A stretch of DNA of 20,419 bases from Acidobacteriota bacterium (GTDB lineage: Bacteria > Acidobacteriota > Terriglobia > UBA7540). Positions within the stretch are counted from its first letter, which is position 1; every line of letters starts with the position of its first letter. Shown here piece after piece: positions 14,564-20,419 of this stretch. The notes under the pieces are model-generated. The model ran no database searches. It saw only the letters and a list, made by a program, of their open reading frames with translations, and had not been told where the DNA came from. Location: positions 1 through 20,419 of the forward strand of contig JAJYJL010000018.1 of assembly GCA_021789565.1 (NCBI GenBank), in the 5' to 3' direction. Made by a program: the position numbers and the translations under genes.

Positions 14564-15730
14564 CTAGGTTCCCAGTTGGATTCTGTGGCGATCGATTTTC
14601 TGAAGGTCGGAAATGCCGAGTCCCAGCTTCCCTGCGGCCGCGATGTGTCCCGGCTGCCGGTAAAAGAGGTTCTTATGAGAATCGTGATAAAACTCGTTGG
14701 AATCAAAAGTGATGTTTTTGGGGTTTCGGTCCCACAGTGAAAGAGCGCCTTCCGCCTGCCTTTTCTTCTGGATGATATCCAGTTCCGTCGTGTCAACCGC
14801 AACGGGATCGGTCCCCAGAATCAGCATCCCGGGTTGGGCAATAAAGCTCTGCACCTGCGTCAGCGGTCCGCCGTGCCACACTTCGCGCATACCGTCCATA
14901 ATGTGCAGGACAGCCTTTGACCGCAGCGGCTCAACTGAGCACATCACGCCAATAAGAGGATCGGTGAAAGTGATGGGCTGATGGTGCGAACGCGCCACGT
15001 TGTTGAATGATCCATACCCCAGGTTCTTCAGGCACCCTGTGACCCCGGCAGCCGAGTGGTCCTTCAGCGTTGGAACGTTGATGATCTTGGTGACCTGCTG
15101 CGAAACCACCTGCGCGAGGTAGGAGCGCGTCTCCCATTCGCCGAAGAAATCAGCCTGGCAATAAACGTTCATGTCGTAGCCGGAAACGTCGAACATTCCG
15201 TTCTCAATCCCCACCAGACGAACTCCAACGGGCAGGAAGGCACGATAACTACCAAGCTGGACTTCATAGGAATAGCGGTCGTAGACCACGATGTTGTGCG
15301 CAGGAACTCCAACGCTTTCCACTGCGCTGATAATTTCCCGGACAATTTCCGGGGATGAATAGCACGCCGGAGCCCCCGAAGGATTGATCTTGATGCCCAC
15401 CACATCCGTGGGCTGGATGAAAAGCGCCCAGGCGTCTTCAATAGAGCTTTTCCCGGTGAGTTCCTTCATCCCGCGTTCCAGCATCTGGCGCACAATGGGT
15501 TGCGAAACGTGGTTGTTTGAAATGGCATGCGGGTCAACCACCTCGACCACGCGGCCCGGATAGAGGCCCGGCATCCCCAGCGGCGAGAGCTTGTAATTCG
15601 GCAGCGGGTGGGTTTTGATCGGCGGCGGCTTGGGCTGTGTGAATAGCTTCAGCCCCTGCGCCTTCAGGCGGCCCACAAACGAAGCCGCATAGCCCAGCCA
15701 CGCGCTTTTGAGAAAAGTTCTCCGTTTCAT
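14564..15730 (-). CDS. DUF362-family protein with Tat-like signal
   Basis: A 388-residue protein that begins MKRRTFLKSAWLGYAASFVGRLKAQG, an RR-x-F-L-K twin-arginine motif followed by a modest hydrophobic stretch, so it is probably exported folded. The body matches DUF362: TDVVGIKINPSGAPACYSSP, VPAHNIVVYDRYSYE, VTKIINVPTLKDHSAAGVTGCLKN and LILGTDPVAVDTTELDIIQ. The family is poorly understood; some members carry ferredoxin domains, but no CxxCxxC cluster is seen here. It starts the tight operon DUF362-propeller-apbE-unknown and lies 107 bases downstream of an amidohydrolase on the same strand. The stop is TAG, in frame with the next gene. An inverted repeat sits just before the start. Confidence 0.87.
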   Translation of the reverse strand: MKRRTFLKSAWLGYAASFVGRLKAQGLKLFTQPKPPPIKTHPLPNYKLSPLGMPGLYPGRVVEVVDPHAISNNHVSQPIVRQMLERGMKELTGKSSIEDAWALFIQPTDVVGIKINPSGAPACYSSPEIVREIISAVESVGVPAHNIVVYDRYSYEVQLGSYRAFLPVGVRLVGIENGMFDVSGYDMNVYCQADFFGEWETRSYLAQVVSQQVTKIINVPTLKDHSAAGVTGCLKNLGYGSFNNVARSHHQPITFTDPLIGVMCSVEPLRSKAVLHIMDGMREVWHGGPLTQVQSFIAQPGMLILGTDPVAVDTTELDIIQKKRQAEGALSLWDRNPKNITFDSNEFYHDSHKNLFYRQPGHIAAAGKLGLGISDLQKIDRHRIQLGT

Positions 15731-15741
15731 GTTCGCACCCG

Positions 15742-15766
15742 ATTTGGTGTGATCTTTACTCCAAAT
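15742..15766. promoter_or_regulatory. Inverted repeat (operator candidate) before the DUF362 gene
   Basis: ATTTGGTGT (15742-15750) and ACTCCAAAT (15758-15766) are 9-base arms, 8 of 9 complementary, around GATCTTT. The dyad ends 11 bases before the DUF362 ATG, where a repressor could block transcription or, as RNA, hide the ribosome site. A second, GC-rich palindrome (CGGCATGCCG, about 15799-15808) is in the same gap. Confidence 0.4.
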
Positions 15767-15837
15767 GAAAAATCCTTAACGATGGGCGGCAAAGCGCACG
15801 GCATGCCGCGCGACCGGTTCCCGGCCATCACTTCCCG

Positions 15838-17235
15838 CTACCGCGGAAAATCATCCGCCGTTGAAGGACGATGCGCGCCCTCAGTGGGCGGCGTAAAGTA
15901 CTGCTTCCGCGCTTTCCGCCATTCCACCATGCTCAGTCCGGAGGGGTCGAACACAATCCGCCCGGCCCGCACTGTCATGCGGGCGATCAGTTTTCCATTC
16001 CCGTCCATCCGTGCATCACCATCGTCGGCATAACTGTATTTTCCATGCAGTTCCTGGAGCACGGCAATATCCGCCACCCGGCCCACGGAGAGCGTTCCCA
16101 GTTCCGGCCGATGAATCTCCTTCGCGGGGTTTATGGTCGATTCACGGATCAGCGTTGCGAGAGGAATGCCCATCGCCAGGAACTTCGACATCACGTTCAC
16201 CATGCTGATGGCCTTCCAGGTCATGCTTTCCATGTGAAGGTCGGTCGAGATCGAATCCGGCAGGAAACCCTGCTCCACGGCCGGCACCGCGTTGCGGAAC
16301 CAGAAGCTGCCGCCGCCATGCCCAACGTCGAAGATCACCCCGCGCTTGCGCGCCTCTTCCATGATGGGGTTCAGCTTGCCGTTGGGGAGAATGATGGGAA
16401 ACTGCTGCGCGAAAACGTGGGTGTGGATATCGCCGGGACGCATCTTCTTAAGGATCAATTCCGCATACGAGCGCAGGTGCTGCCGCGGCCAGAAGTCAAC
16501 CATCACCGGCACATGTGCCATCTGTGCGCACTGCTCGGCGCGGTCAACGGCCGTCCACGGCTGGTGCTCCCCGTCGTAAGGTCTCGTTGGCCAGTAGTGC
16601 GCCGTTTTCACCCCCACGATCAGGTCACGGTTCTTTTCGATGGTCTCCGCGCACAGTTTGGGGTCCATCTGGTCAACCGTCTGCTCCAGCCCGCCGTTCA
16701 TGCCGTCTGCGACAATGTTCAGAAAGGCCAGCACACGCATTCTGGCATGCTCCATCACCATCTCTTTTTCGCGCAGAAAAGTCGCCGCACCCGAACTCCC
16801 CGCGTCCACCACCGTGGTCACTCCGGAATTGAACATCAGATCGGGCGGCATTCCGAACGGCGGCGTATGCGAGCGCGCACTCGGCGAATACCAGTTGTCG
16901 GGCGCTCCGCCATAGCCAATGTGGACATGGATGTCGATCAGTCCCGGCGTCACGTAAAGGCCCCTGGCGTCCACAACCTTGCCCGCTTCGGCGGAGGGAA
17001 TGTCCGGTTGGACTGCGGCAATTTTGCCGTCGGCCACTGCCACATCCATCAGCCGGTCAATGTTGTTGGCGGGATCGATCACATGCCCGCCTTTCAGCAA
17101 CAGATCATACCTTGGCTTCTGCTGCCCGGCCGAATAGGAAACAGAAGCCGTCAGGATTCCAATCAAGAATAAGATTTCCAAACCTCGTCGGCTTGTCATC
17201 AGTCCACGCTCCCCGGCGCCATAAAATGACTTCAT
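15838..17235 (-). CDS. Exported amidohydrolase/deacetylase-like metallohydrolase
   Basis: An amidohydrolase-superfamily enzyme that would hydrolyse an amide or ester bond using one or two zinc ions. It has a signal peptide (hydrophobic core ILFLIGILTASVSYSAG, residues 21-37). GLIDIHVHIG supplies His103 and His105, and GVKTAHYW supplies Lys210, the likely carbamylated bridging lysine. GDIHTHVF (His271/His273), FDVGHGGGSF (302-311) and STDLH (Asp332) complete the set. The layout fits the COG3964-type (Atu3266/EF0837-like) group. At the usual VMVHIG position, however, this protein reads VMVDFWP, with Asp247 in place of a metal-binding His. Two starts are possible: ATG 17235 (used here) or ATG 17199, which gives the neater signal peptide MTSRRGLEILFLIG. 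It may belong to the DUF362 operon. Confidence 0.87.
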   Translation of the reverse strand: MKSFYGAGERGLMTSRRGLEILFLIGILTASVSYSAGQQKPRYDLLLKGGHVIDPANNIDRLMDVAVADGKIAAVQPDIPSAEAGKVVDARGLYVTPGLIDIHVHIGYGGAPDNWYSPSARSHTPPFGMPPDLMFNSGVTTVVDAGSSGAATFLREKEMVMEHARMRVLAFLNIVADGMNGGLEQTVDQMDPKLCAETIEKNRDLIVGVKTAHYWPTRPYDGEHQPWTAVDRAEQCAQMAHVPVMVDFWPRQHLRSYAELILKKMRPGDIHTHVFAQQFPIILPNGKLNPIMEEARKRGVIFDVGHGGGSFWFRNAVPAVEQGFLPDSISTDLHMESMTWKAISMVNVMSKFLAMGIPLATLIRESTINPAKEIHRPELGTLSVGRVADIAVLQELHGKYSYADDGDARMDGNGKLIARMTVRAGRIVFDPSGLSMVEWRKARKQYFTPPTEGAHRPSTADDFPR

Positions 17236-17573
17236 TGACCCCTGCCCTCCACTGTCTTCGAGGGAAACGAGCTATCCCGGAATTCTGGTCCCCTTATTGG
17301 ACTGTCGGCTTCCCCGGTTTCCTGCACCACCGGGAAAGATCTTGCTCAGGAAGTTACCGCAGTTCGCTGAGAATTCTTCCCTTCGAGATGTAAACCCAAT
17401 TAGGGTCGGATCGTTACCGCCTCTTCCTTACCGTGCATTCCATTAGTCATGCGATCCAGGGGAAGAACTCTACCACATCCAGAGCGCGATTTGGATTGAA
17501 ACCCGCATCCTCAAATGCTTTGAAGATACTCCTCGGGTTCAGAGTCTTGCCCTATCAAGGGATTGCCTCATGA
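17236..17573. other. Intergenic stretch upstream of the amidohydrolase
   Basis: No gene seen. It should contain the minus-strand amidohydrolase promoter, but no convincing -35/-10 pair was found. GTTACCGC occurs twice, exactly 60 bases apart (17353-17360 and 17413-17420), with a partial TTACCG at 17428-17433. These could be regulator half-sites or chance. Confidence 0.35.
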
Positions 17574-17603
17574 TTGAACCCCCCCCACCTTTGATGTTAG
17601 AAT
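17574..17603 (+). promoter_or_regulatory. Sigma70 promoter with C8 tract in the spacer, for the DUF6807/PmoA-like gene
   Basis: TTGAAC (17574-17579), 18 bases, TAGAAT (17598-17603). Eight consecutive C residues (17579-17586) run from the end of the -35 into the spacer. The predicted start is near 17610, leaving a leader of about 107 bases. Gain or loss of one C would move the spacer between 17 and 19 bases. Confidence 0.6.
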
Positions 17604-17618
17604 TCGCACTTTCCTGAA

Positions 17619-17639
17619 AGGCGATTGGCGATAGGCGTC
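17619..17639 (+). repeat. Heptamer tandem repeat in the leader
   Basis: AGGCGAT, TGGCGAT, AGGCGTC follow head to tail, the third copy being imperfect. They sit a few bases after the predicted transcription start. Further on, ATCTTT/AAAGAT (17688-17701) forms a small hairpin just before the ribosome site. Confidence 0.4.
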
Positions 17640-17716
17640 TGACGTTTTGCTGGCATGTAAGTGAGCCGCTGTCTATCGACGGGCAGGATCTTTTCAAAGA
17701 TACACAGGGTGAGTCC

Positions 17717-18727
17717 ATGACAAAAATGAAATTTGCCTCGATATTGGCCGCGGCTGGCGCGATGGTGGTGCTGGGCGGCGCGCTCCTGCGGGCGCAGGAA
17801 CCGGTAAAGATCACGCGGAACGGTGACAAGGTTTCCGTCGAAGTTGGCGGCGCACCGTTCACCACCTACTATTTTGGAACCGAATCTCCCAAGCCCTATC
17901 TTTTCCCGCTGCGGAGCGCCAAGGGCACCATTGTGACGCGAAGCTGGCCCATGGTTAAAGATGTGCCGGGCGAGGACCACGACCATCCTCACCAGCGCGC
18001 CATGTATTTTGCCCACGGCGACATCAACAAGATTGATTTCTGGGCGGAAAAGAACCTGACCCGTGCCGAGCAGACGGTGAACGGCATCTATTACCCCAGC
18101 GAAGACCTGCCCAAGGGGCGGACGGTTTTTCGCAGATTTACAGAGATGCATGGCGGGGCGCACTCCGGCGTGGTCCAGGCCACGTTTGACCTGGTGAAGC
18201 CGGACGGAACGGCCATCGGCGAGGAAGTTCAGGCCTACACTTTTTCTGGCGACAAAAGCGACCGCATCATCGATTGCGCCTTCACGCTGCGCGCCAACCA
18301 CGGGCCGCTGAAGATTGCCGACACCAAGGAAGGAACGTTTGCCATCCGCGTGGCGCACCAGCTCGATTCGCCGCCGGGGCACATGGTCAACTCGAACGGC
18401 GGCGTAGGAGAAAAGGAAATCTGGGGCAAAAAGGCCAACTGGGTGGATTACTACGGCAACGTGGACGGAGAAGAATTGGGCATCGCCATCTTCGACAATC
18501 CTCACAACCTGCGGCATCCCACCACCTGGATGGCGAGGGGCTATGGGCTGTTCGCCGTCAATCCCTTCGGCCTGAGCGTGTTCTTCAACAACCCCAAGCT
18601 CGACGGCAGCTACACCATCCCCGCCGGCGGCAGCCTCACCCTGCGTTATCGCGTCCTGATCCATCACGGCGATGTGAAACAGGCGGATGTGGCGGCAGCC
18701 TGGCAGCAGTATGCCACAGGGCATTAA
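17717..18727 (+). CDS. Secreted PmoA-family (DUF6807) protein
   Basis: A 336-residue exported protein with signal peptide MTKMKFASILAAAGAMVVLGGALLRA (cleavage near residue 26). It matches the PmoA-like DUF6807 family, common in Acidobacteriota, Planctomycetota and Bacteroidota beside sugar-use genes. The family marker is the His-rich loop DHDHPHQR (87-94), with KIDFWAEKN and HPTTWMARGYGLFAVNPFG further on. Despite the name, it is not methane monooxygenase; the family is suspected to act on carbohydrates but has no settled reaction. The ATG follows AGGGTGAG. A large opposite-strand open frame covers this gene but shows no protein-family features. It is the first gene of the plus-strand block with iolB and a hexuronate-type transporter. 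Confidence 0.88.
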   Translation: MTKMKFASILAAAGAMVVLGGALLRAQEPVKITRNGDKVSVEVGGAPFTTYYFGTESPKPYLFPLRSAKGTIVTRSWPMVKDVPGEDHDHPHQRAMYFAHGDINKIDFWAEKNLTRAEQTVNGIYYPSEDLPKGRTVFRRFTEMHGGAHSGVVQATFDLVKPDGTAIGEEVQAYTFSGDKSDRIIDCAFTLRANHGPLKIADTKEGTFAIRVAHQLDSPPGHMVNSNGGVGEKEIWGKKANWVDYYGNVDGEELGIAIFDNPHNLRHPTTWMARGYGLFAVNPFGLSVFFNNPKLDGSYTIPAGGSLTLRYRVLIHHGDVKQADVAAAWQQYATGH

Positions 18728-18746
18728 GCAAGGTAGCGCAGAGTTG

Positions 18747-18761
18747 TCCCGCCGTGCGGGA
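18747..18761 (+). repeat. Hairpin between the DUF6807 gene and iolB
   Basis: TCCCGC (18747-18752) and GCGGGA (18756-18761) pair perfectly around CGT. No T run follows directly. The 135-base gap also carries the direct repeat CGCAGAGTT (18737-18745 and 18788-18796). This could lower readthrough into iolB, or be a processing site. Confidence 0.35.
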
Positions 18762-18862
18762 TGCGGTCCTTTTGGCGAAATAAAAGCCGCAGAGTTACAG
18801 AACAACTCGCGCCACCCGCCCCGGGTGAATGCGCCGCTGATGATTTTGAAAGGAGACTTGCT

Positions 18863-19678
18863 ATGGAACGCCACATCAAGGCCAGGACTGGCGGAAAGTA
18901 CCAACAGGTTGTCGCGCCCGGAACCATGAAGTTTCTGGACTTCGCGCGAGTGCAACTGAAAAACGGCGAGACGCACTCCGGCAAGACGGGTGACCGCGAA
19001 TACGTGCTGGATATTTTTGCCGGCAGGGCGTCCGTCACCATCGATAGCGGCAAAGGCGGGAAGCAGGTTTATGAAAATGCCGGCGGTCGCGCGGACGTTT
19101 TTTCCGGCCCGCCGGTGATGGTCTACATCCCTGTGCAATCGAGCTTTGAAATCAAGGCCGCTTCAGACGGCGTGGACATTGGCATTTTTTCTGCGCCTTC
19201 CGGCACAGCCACGGTGCCGCGCCTGCTGCAGGGTTCGGACGTCACCCTCAACCGCGCGGGCCGCGACAACTGGCAGCGGAACGTTTATTCCGCGCTCGAC
19301 CTCAACACCGAGGCCGAGCGGCTGCTGGCGGGCGAAACGCTGAACCCTCCGGGCAACTGGTCCAGCTATCCTCCGCACAAGCACGACAAAAAGAACCCTC
19401 CGAACGAAGCGGTGCTCGAGGAAGTTTACTTTTTCCGCATCAAGCCGGCGCAGGGGTTTGGATTCATCTGGACTTATACGGAGCCGGGTGATCCCGATGG
19501 CTTCTCAACCGTTTTCGTGGTGCGTGACGGCGATACGGTGCTGCTGCCCAAAGGCTACCACCCCGTGGTGGCCGCGCCGGGCTACCAGTTGCATTACACC
19601 TGGGTGCTGGCGGGCGAAGAACGCCGCTACGGCGCCTGGAGCGACGAAGCGCAACACGCCTGGGTGAAGCAGCAATAA
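18863..19678 (+). CDS. iolB: 5-deoxy-glucuronate isomerase
   Basis: Cytoplasmic isomerase of myo-inositol catabolism that converts 5-deoxy-D-glucuronate to 2-deoxy-5-keto-D-gluconate. The protein is a double cupin of 271 residues, the family's usual length. Metal ligands are visible in YPPHKHDKKNPP (His172, His174), LEEVYFFRI (Glu186/187) and LPKGYHPV (His233), with FGFIWTYTE also characteristic. I start at ATG 18863, which has AGGAG exactly 7 bases upstream. The frame is open further upstream to 18761, but that part is unlike IolB. No other iol gene is present. Its neighbours, a DUF6807 protein and an ExuT-like transporter, suggest use in uronate or inositol metabolism. Confidence 0.95.
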   Translation: MERHIKARTGGKYQQVVAPGTMKFLDFARVQLKNGETHSGKTGDREYVLDIFAGRASVTIDSGKGGKQVYENAGGRADVFSGPPVMVYIPVQSSFEIKAASDGVDIGIFSAPSGTATVPRLLQGSDVTLNRAGRDNWQRNVYSALDLNTEAERLLAGETLNPPGNWSSYPPHKHDKKNPPNEAVLEEVYFFRIKPAQGFGFIWTYTEPGDPDGFSTVFVVRDGDTVLLPKGYHPVVAAPGYQLHYTWVLAGEERRYGAWSDEAQHAWVKQQ

Positions 19679-19723
19679 CCTCATTGAGGCAAGGGCCGCG
19701 CGCCGTTTTGGTCAGCATTGTTT

Positions 19724-19752
19724 TTGACAAGCATGCACAGCGGGCGTAGAAT
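19724..19752 (+). promoter_or_regulatory. Near-consensus sigma70 promoter for the transporter gene
   Basis: TTGACA (19724-19729), 17 bases, TAGAAT (19747-19752). The -35 and spacer are perfect. The predicted start near 19759 gives a leader of about 72 bases, so the transporter can be expressed separately from iolB. Confidence 0.7.
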
Positions 19753-19830
19753 TCGTTTCGCTTCGGGCAAGGCCGTCCCAACAAAGTTGCAACACTCGCT
19801 TTCCGGCGTTCCGAGTCAACCGGATTCCAA

Positions 19831-20419
19831 ATGGCCGACAACACTCCATTGAACGGAACGCCATCTTCCGGCAAAACTCACCCGACGCTGCCGCACCTCA
19901 GATGGTGGATCTGCGCCCTGCTCTTTTGCGGTTCAACCATCAACTATATTGATCGCGGCACCATCGCCATTCTGGCGCCCCACCTGCAAAAGATTTTCCA
20001 CATCACCGAAGCCGACTACGGCTGGATCATTGCCGCCTTCATGTGGGCCTATGCCATTGGCATGCTGGTTTCGGGCGGCATCATTGACTGGCTGGGCACA
20101 AGGATCGGCTATGCCATTTCCATGGCGTGGTGGGGACTGGCCACCATCGGCCACGCATTTGCGCGGGGCGTTTTTTCCTTCGGGTTTGCGCGGTTCATGC
20201 TGGGGGCGGGTGAAGCGGGCAACTTTCCGGCCTCCATCAAGGCGGTGGCGGAATGGTTTCCCAAGCGCGAGCGGGCGCTGGCCACCGGCATCTTCAATTC
20301 CGGCACCAATATCGGCAACGTCATCGCCTATCCGGTGGTAGGCGCCATCCTGCTGCACTGGGGATGGAAAGCGGCCTTCATCGTCACCGGCTTGTTCGCG
20401 CTGGGCCTCATGGTGGTTT
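19831..20419 (+). CDS. MFS transporter, ACS family, hexuronate (ExuT)-like, 5' part only
   Basis: The first 196 residues of a major-facilitator permease; the gene runs off the right edge. A soluble N-terminus (1-23) precedes a first membrane helix (RWWICALLFCGSTINYIDRGTIAI) with the NYIDR motif typical of anion:cation symporters such as ExuT. Further helices include YGWIIAAFMWAYAIGMLVSGGI, GYAISMAWWGLATIGHAF and RFMLGAGEAGNFPASIKAVAEWF. The GAGEAGNFPA stretch is a hallmark of hexuronate/glucarate-type members. About half of the usual length of around 430 residues is present. The ribosome site before ATG 19831 is weak, while the promoter upstream is very strong. Substrate is inferred from the subfamily and from iolB next door. 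Confidence 0.9.
   Translation, partial: MADNTPLNGTPSSGKTHPTLPHLRWWICALLFCGSTINYIDRGTIAILAPHLQKIFHITEADYGWIIAAFMWAYAIGMLVSGGIIDWLGTRIGYAISMAWWGLATIGHAFARGVFSFGFARFMLGAGEAGNFPASIKAVAEWFPKRERALATGIFNSGTNIGNVIAYPVVGAILLHWGWKAAFIVTGLFALGLMVV

Noticed and set aside
16770..16815. DAGSSGAAT in the amidohydrolase as a possible ApbE flavinylation site
   Set aside because: It resembles the FMN acceptor consensus, but this is the standard TTVVDAGSSG loop of amidohydrolases and no FMN-binding domain surrounds it.
15871..17172. 433-codon plus-strand open frame opposite the amidohydrolase
   Set aside because: His/Arg-rich translation with no family motif, fully antisense to a gene with intact active-site motifs.
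17597..19138. 513-codon open frame on the minus strand across the DUF6807 and iolB genes
   Set aside because: It has no recognisable domain, is low-complexity in composition, and lies antisense to two well-identified genes. It is a by-product of GC-rich codon use.
1..20419. CRISPR arrays, tRNA/rRNA genes, insertion sequences, prophage or attachment sites
   Set aside because: No regularly spaced repeats, cloverleaf genes, transposase or integrase motifs were seen on either strand.

Overview
The window reads as ordinary chromosome of a GC-rich, Gram-negative-type soil or plant-polymer-degrading bacterium. My best guess is Acidobacteriota: the mix of secreted glycosidase, Tat-type DUF362 protein, PQQ-like propeller, PmoA-like (DUF6807) protein, amidohydrolase, ACS-family transporter and GAFTDA-type sigma54 activator is typical of that phylum. 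This is inferred from protein character only, as no rRNA or marker gene is present. I see no tRNA, rRNA, insertion sequence, CRISPR array or prophage.

Layout. (1) 1-1113, minus: an intramembrane site-2 (M50) protease with CBS domains, cut by the window edge. (2) 1377-3818, minus: a secreted alpha-galactosidase-like enzyme of glycoside hydrolase clan D. Its signal peptide begins upstream of any ATG/GTG/TTG, apparently at an AUC codon behind a perfect Shine-Dalgarno. (3) 4087-4882, plus: an overlapping anti-sigma kinase (RsbW-like) and anti-anti-sigma STAS protein (RsbV-like), converging on (4) a FliA/WhiG-type sigma factor (5069-6016, minus) with an odd basic C-terminal tail. (5) 6351-10910, minus: two successive two-component pairs. 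One is an OmpR-family regulator overlapping a soluble kinase-like protein whose ATP site looks lost. The other is a membrane kinase followed by an NtrC-type activator (ZraS/ZraR-like), with a strong promoter overlapping a C5/G5 dyad.

(6) 11062-15730, minus: a tight four-gene operon of DUF362 protein, PQQ-like propeller, ApbE flavin transferase and an unrecognised secreted protein. The propeller is in the same frame as DUF362 and separated from it only by TAG-CTC-GAC. An exported amidohydrolase (15838-17235) lies just upstream on the same strand. (7) 17574-20419, plus: a sugar-acid block of secreted PmoA-like/DUF6807 protein, IolB (5-deoxyglucuronate isomerase) and the start of an ExuT-like hexuronate transporter. 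It has two near-consensus sigma70 promoters, one carrying a C8 tract in its spacer.

Functionally, regions 3-5 form a regulatory island of roughly 7 kb (partner switch, alternative sigma, two phosphorelays). The flanks are catabolic and envelope functions: galactoside hydrolysis, uronate/inositol use and secreted redox-type proteins. The most unusual items are the AUC start, the amber-separated DUF362/propeller pair, the degenerate kinase and the poly-C promoter. None of them by itself proves a new system.
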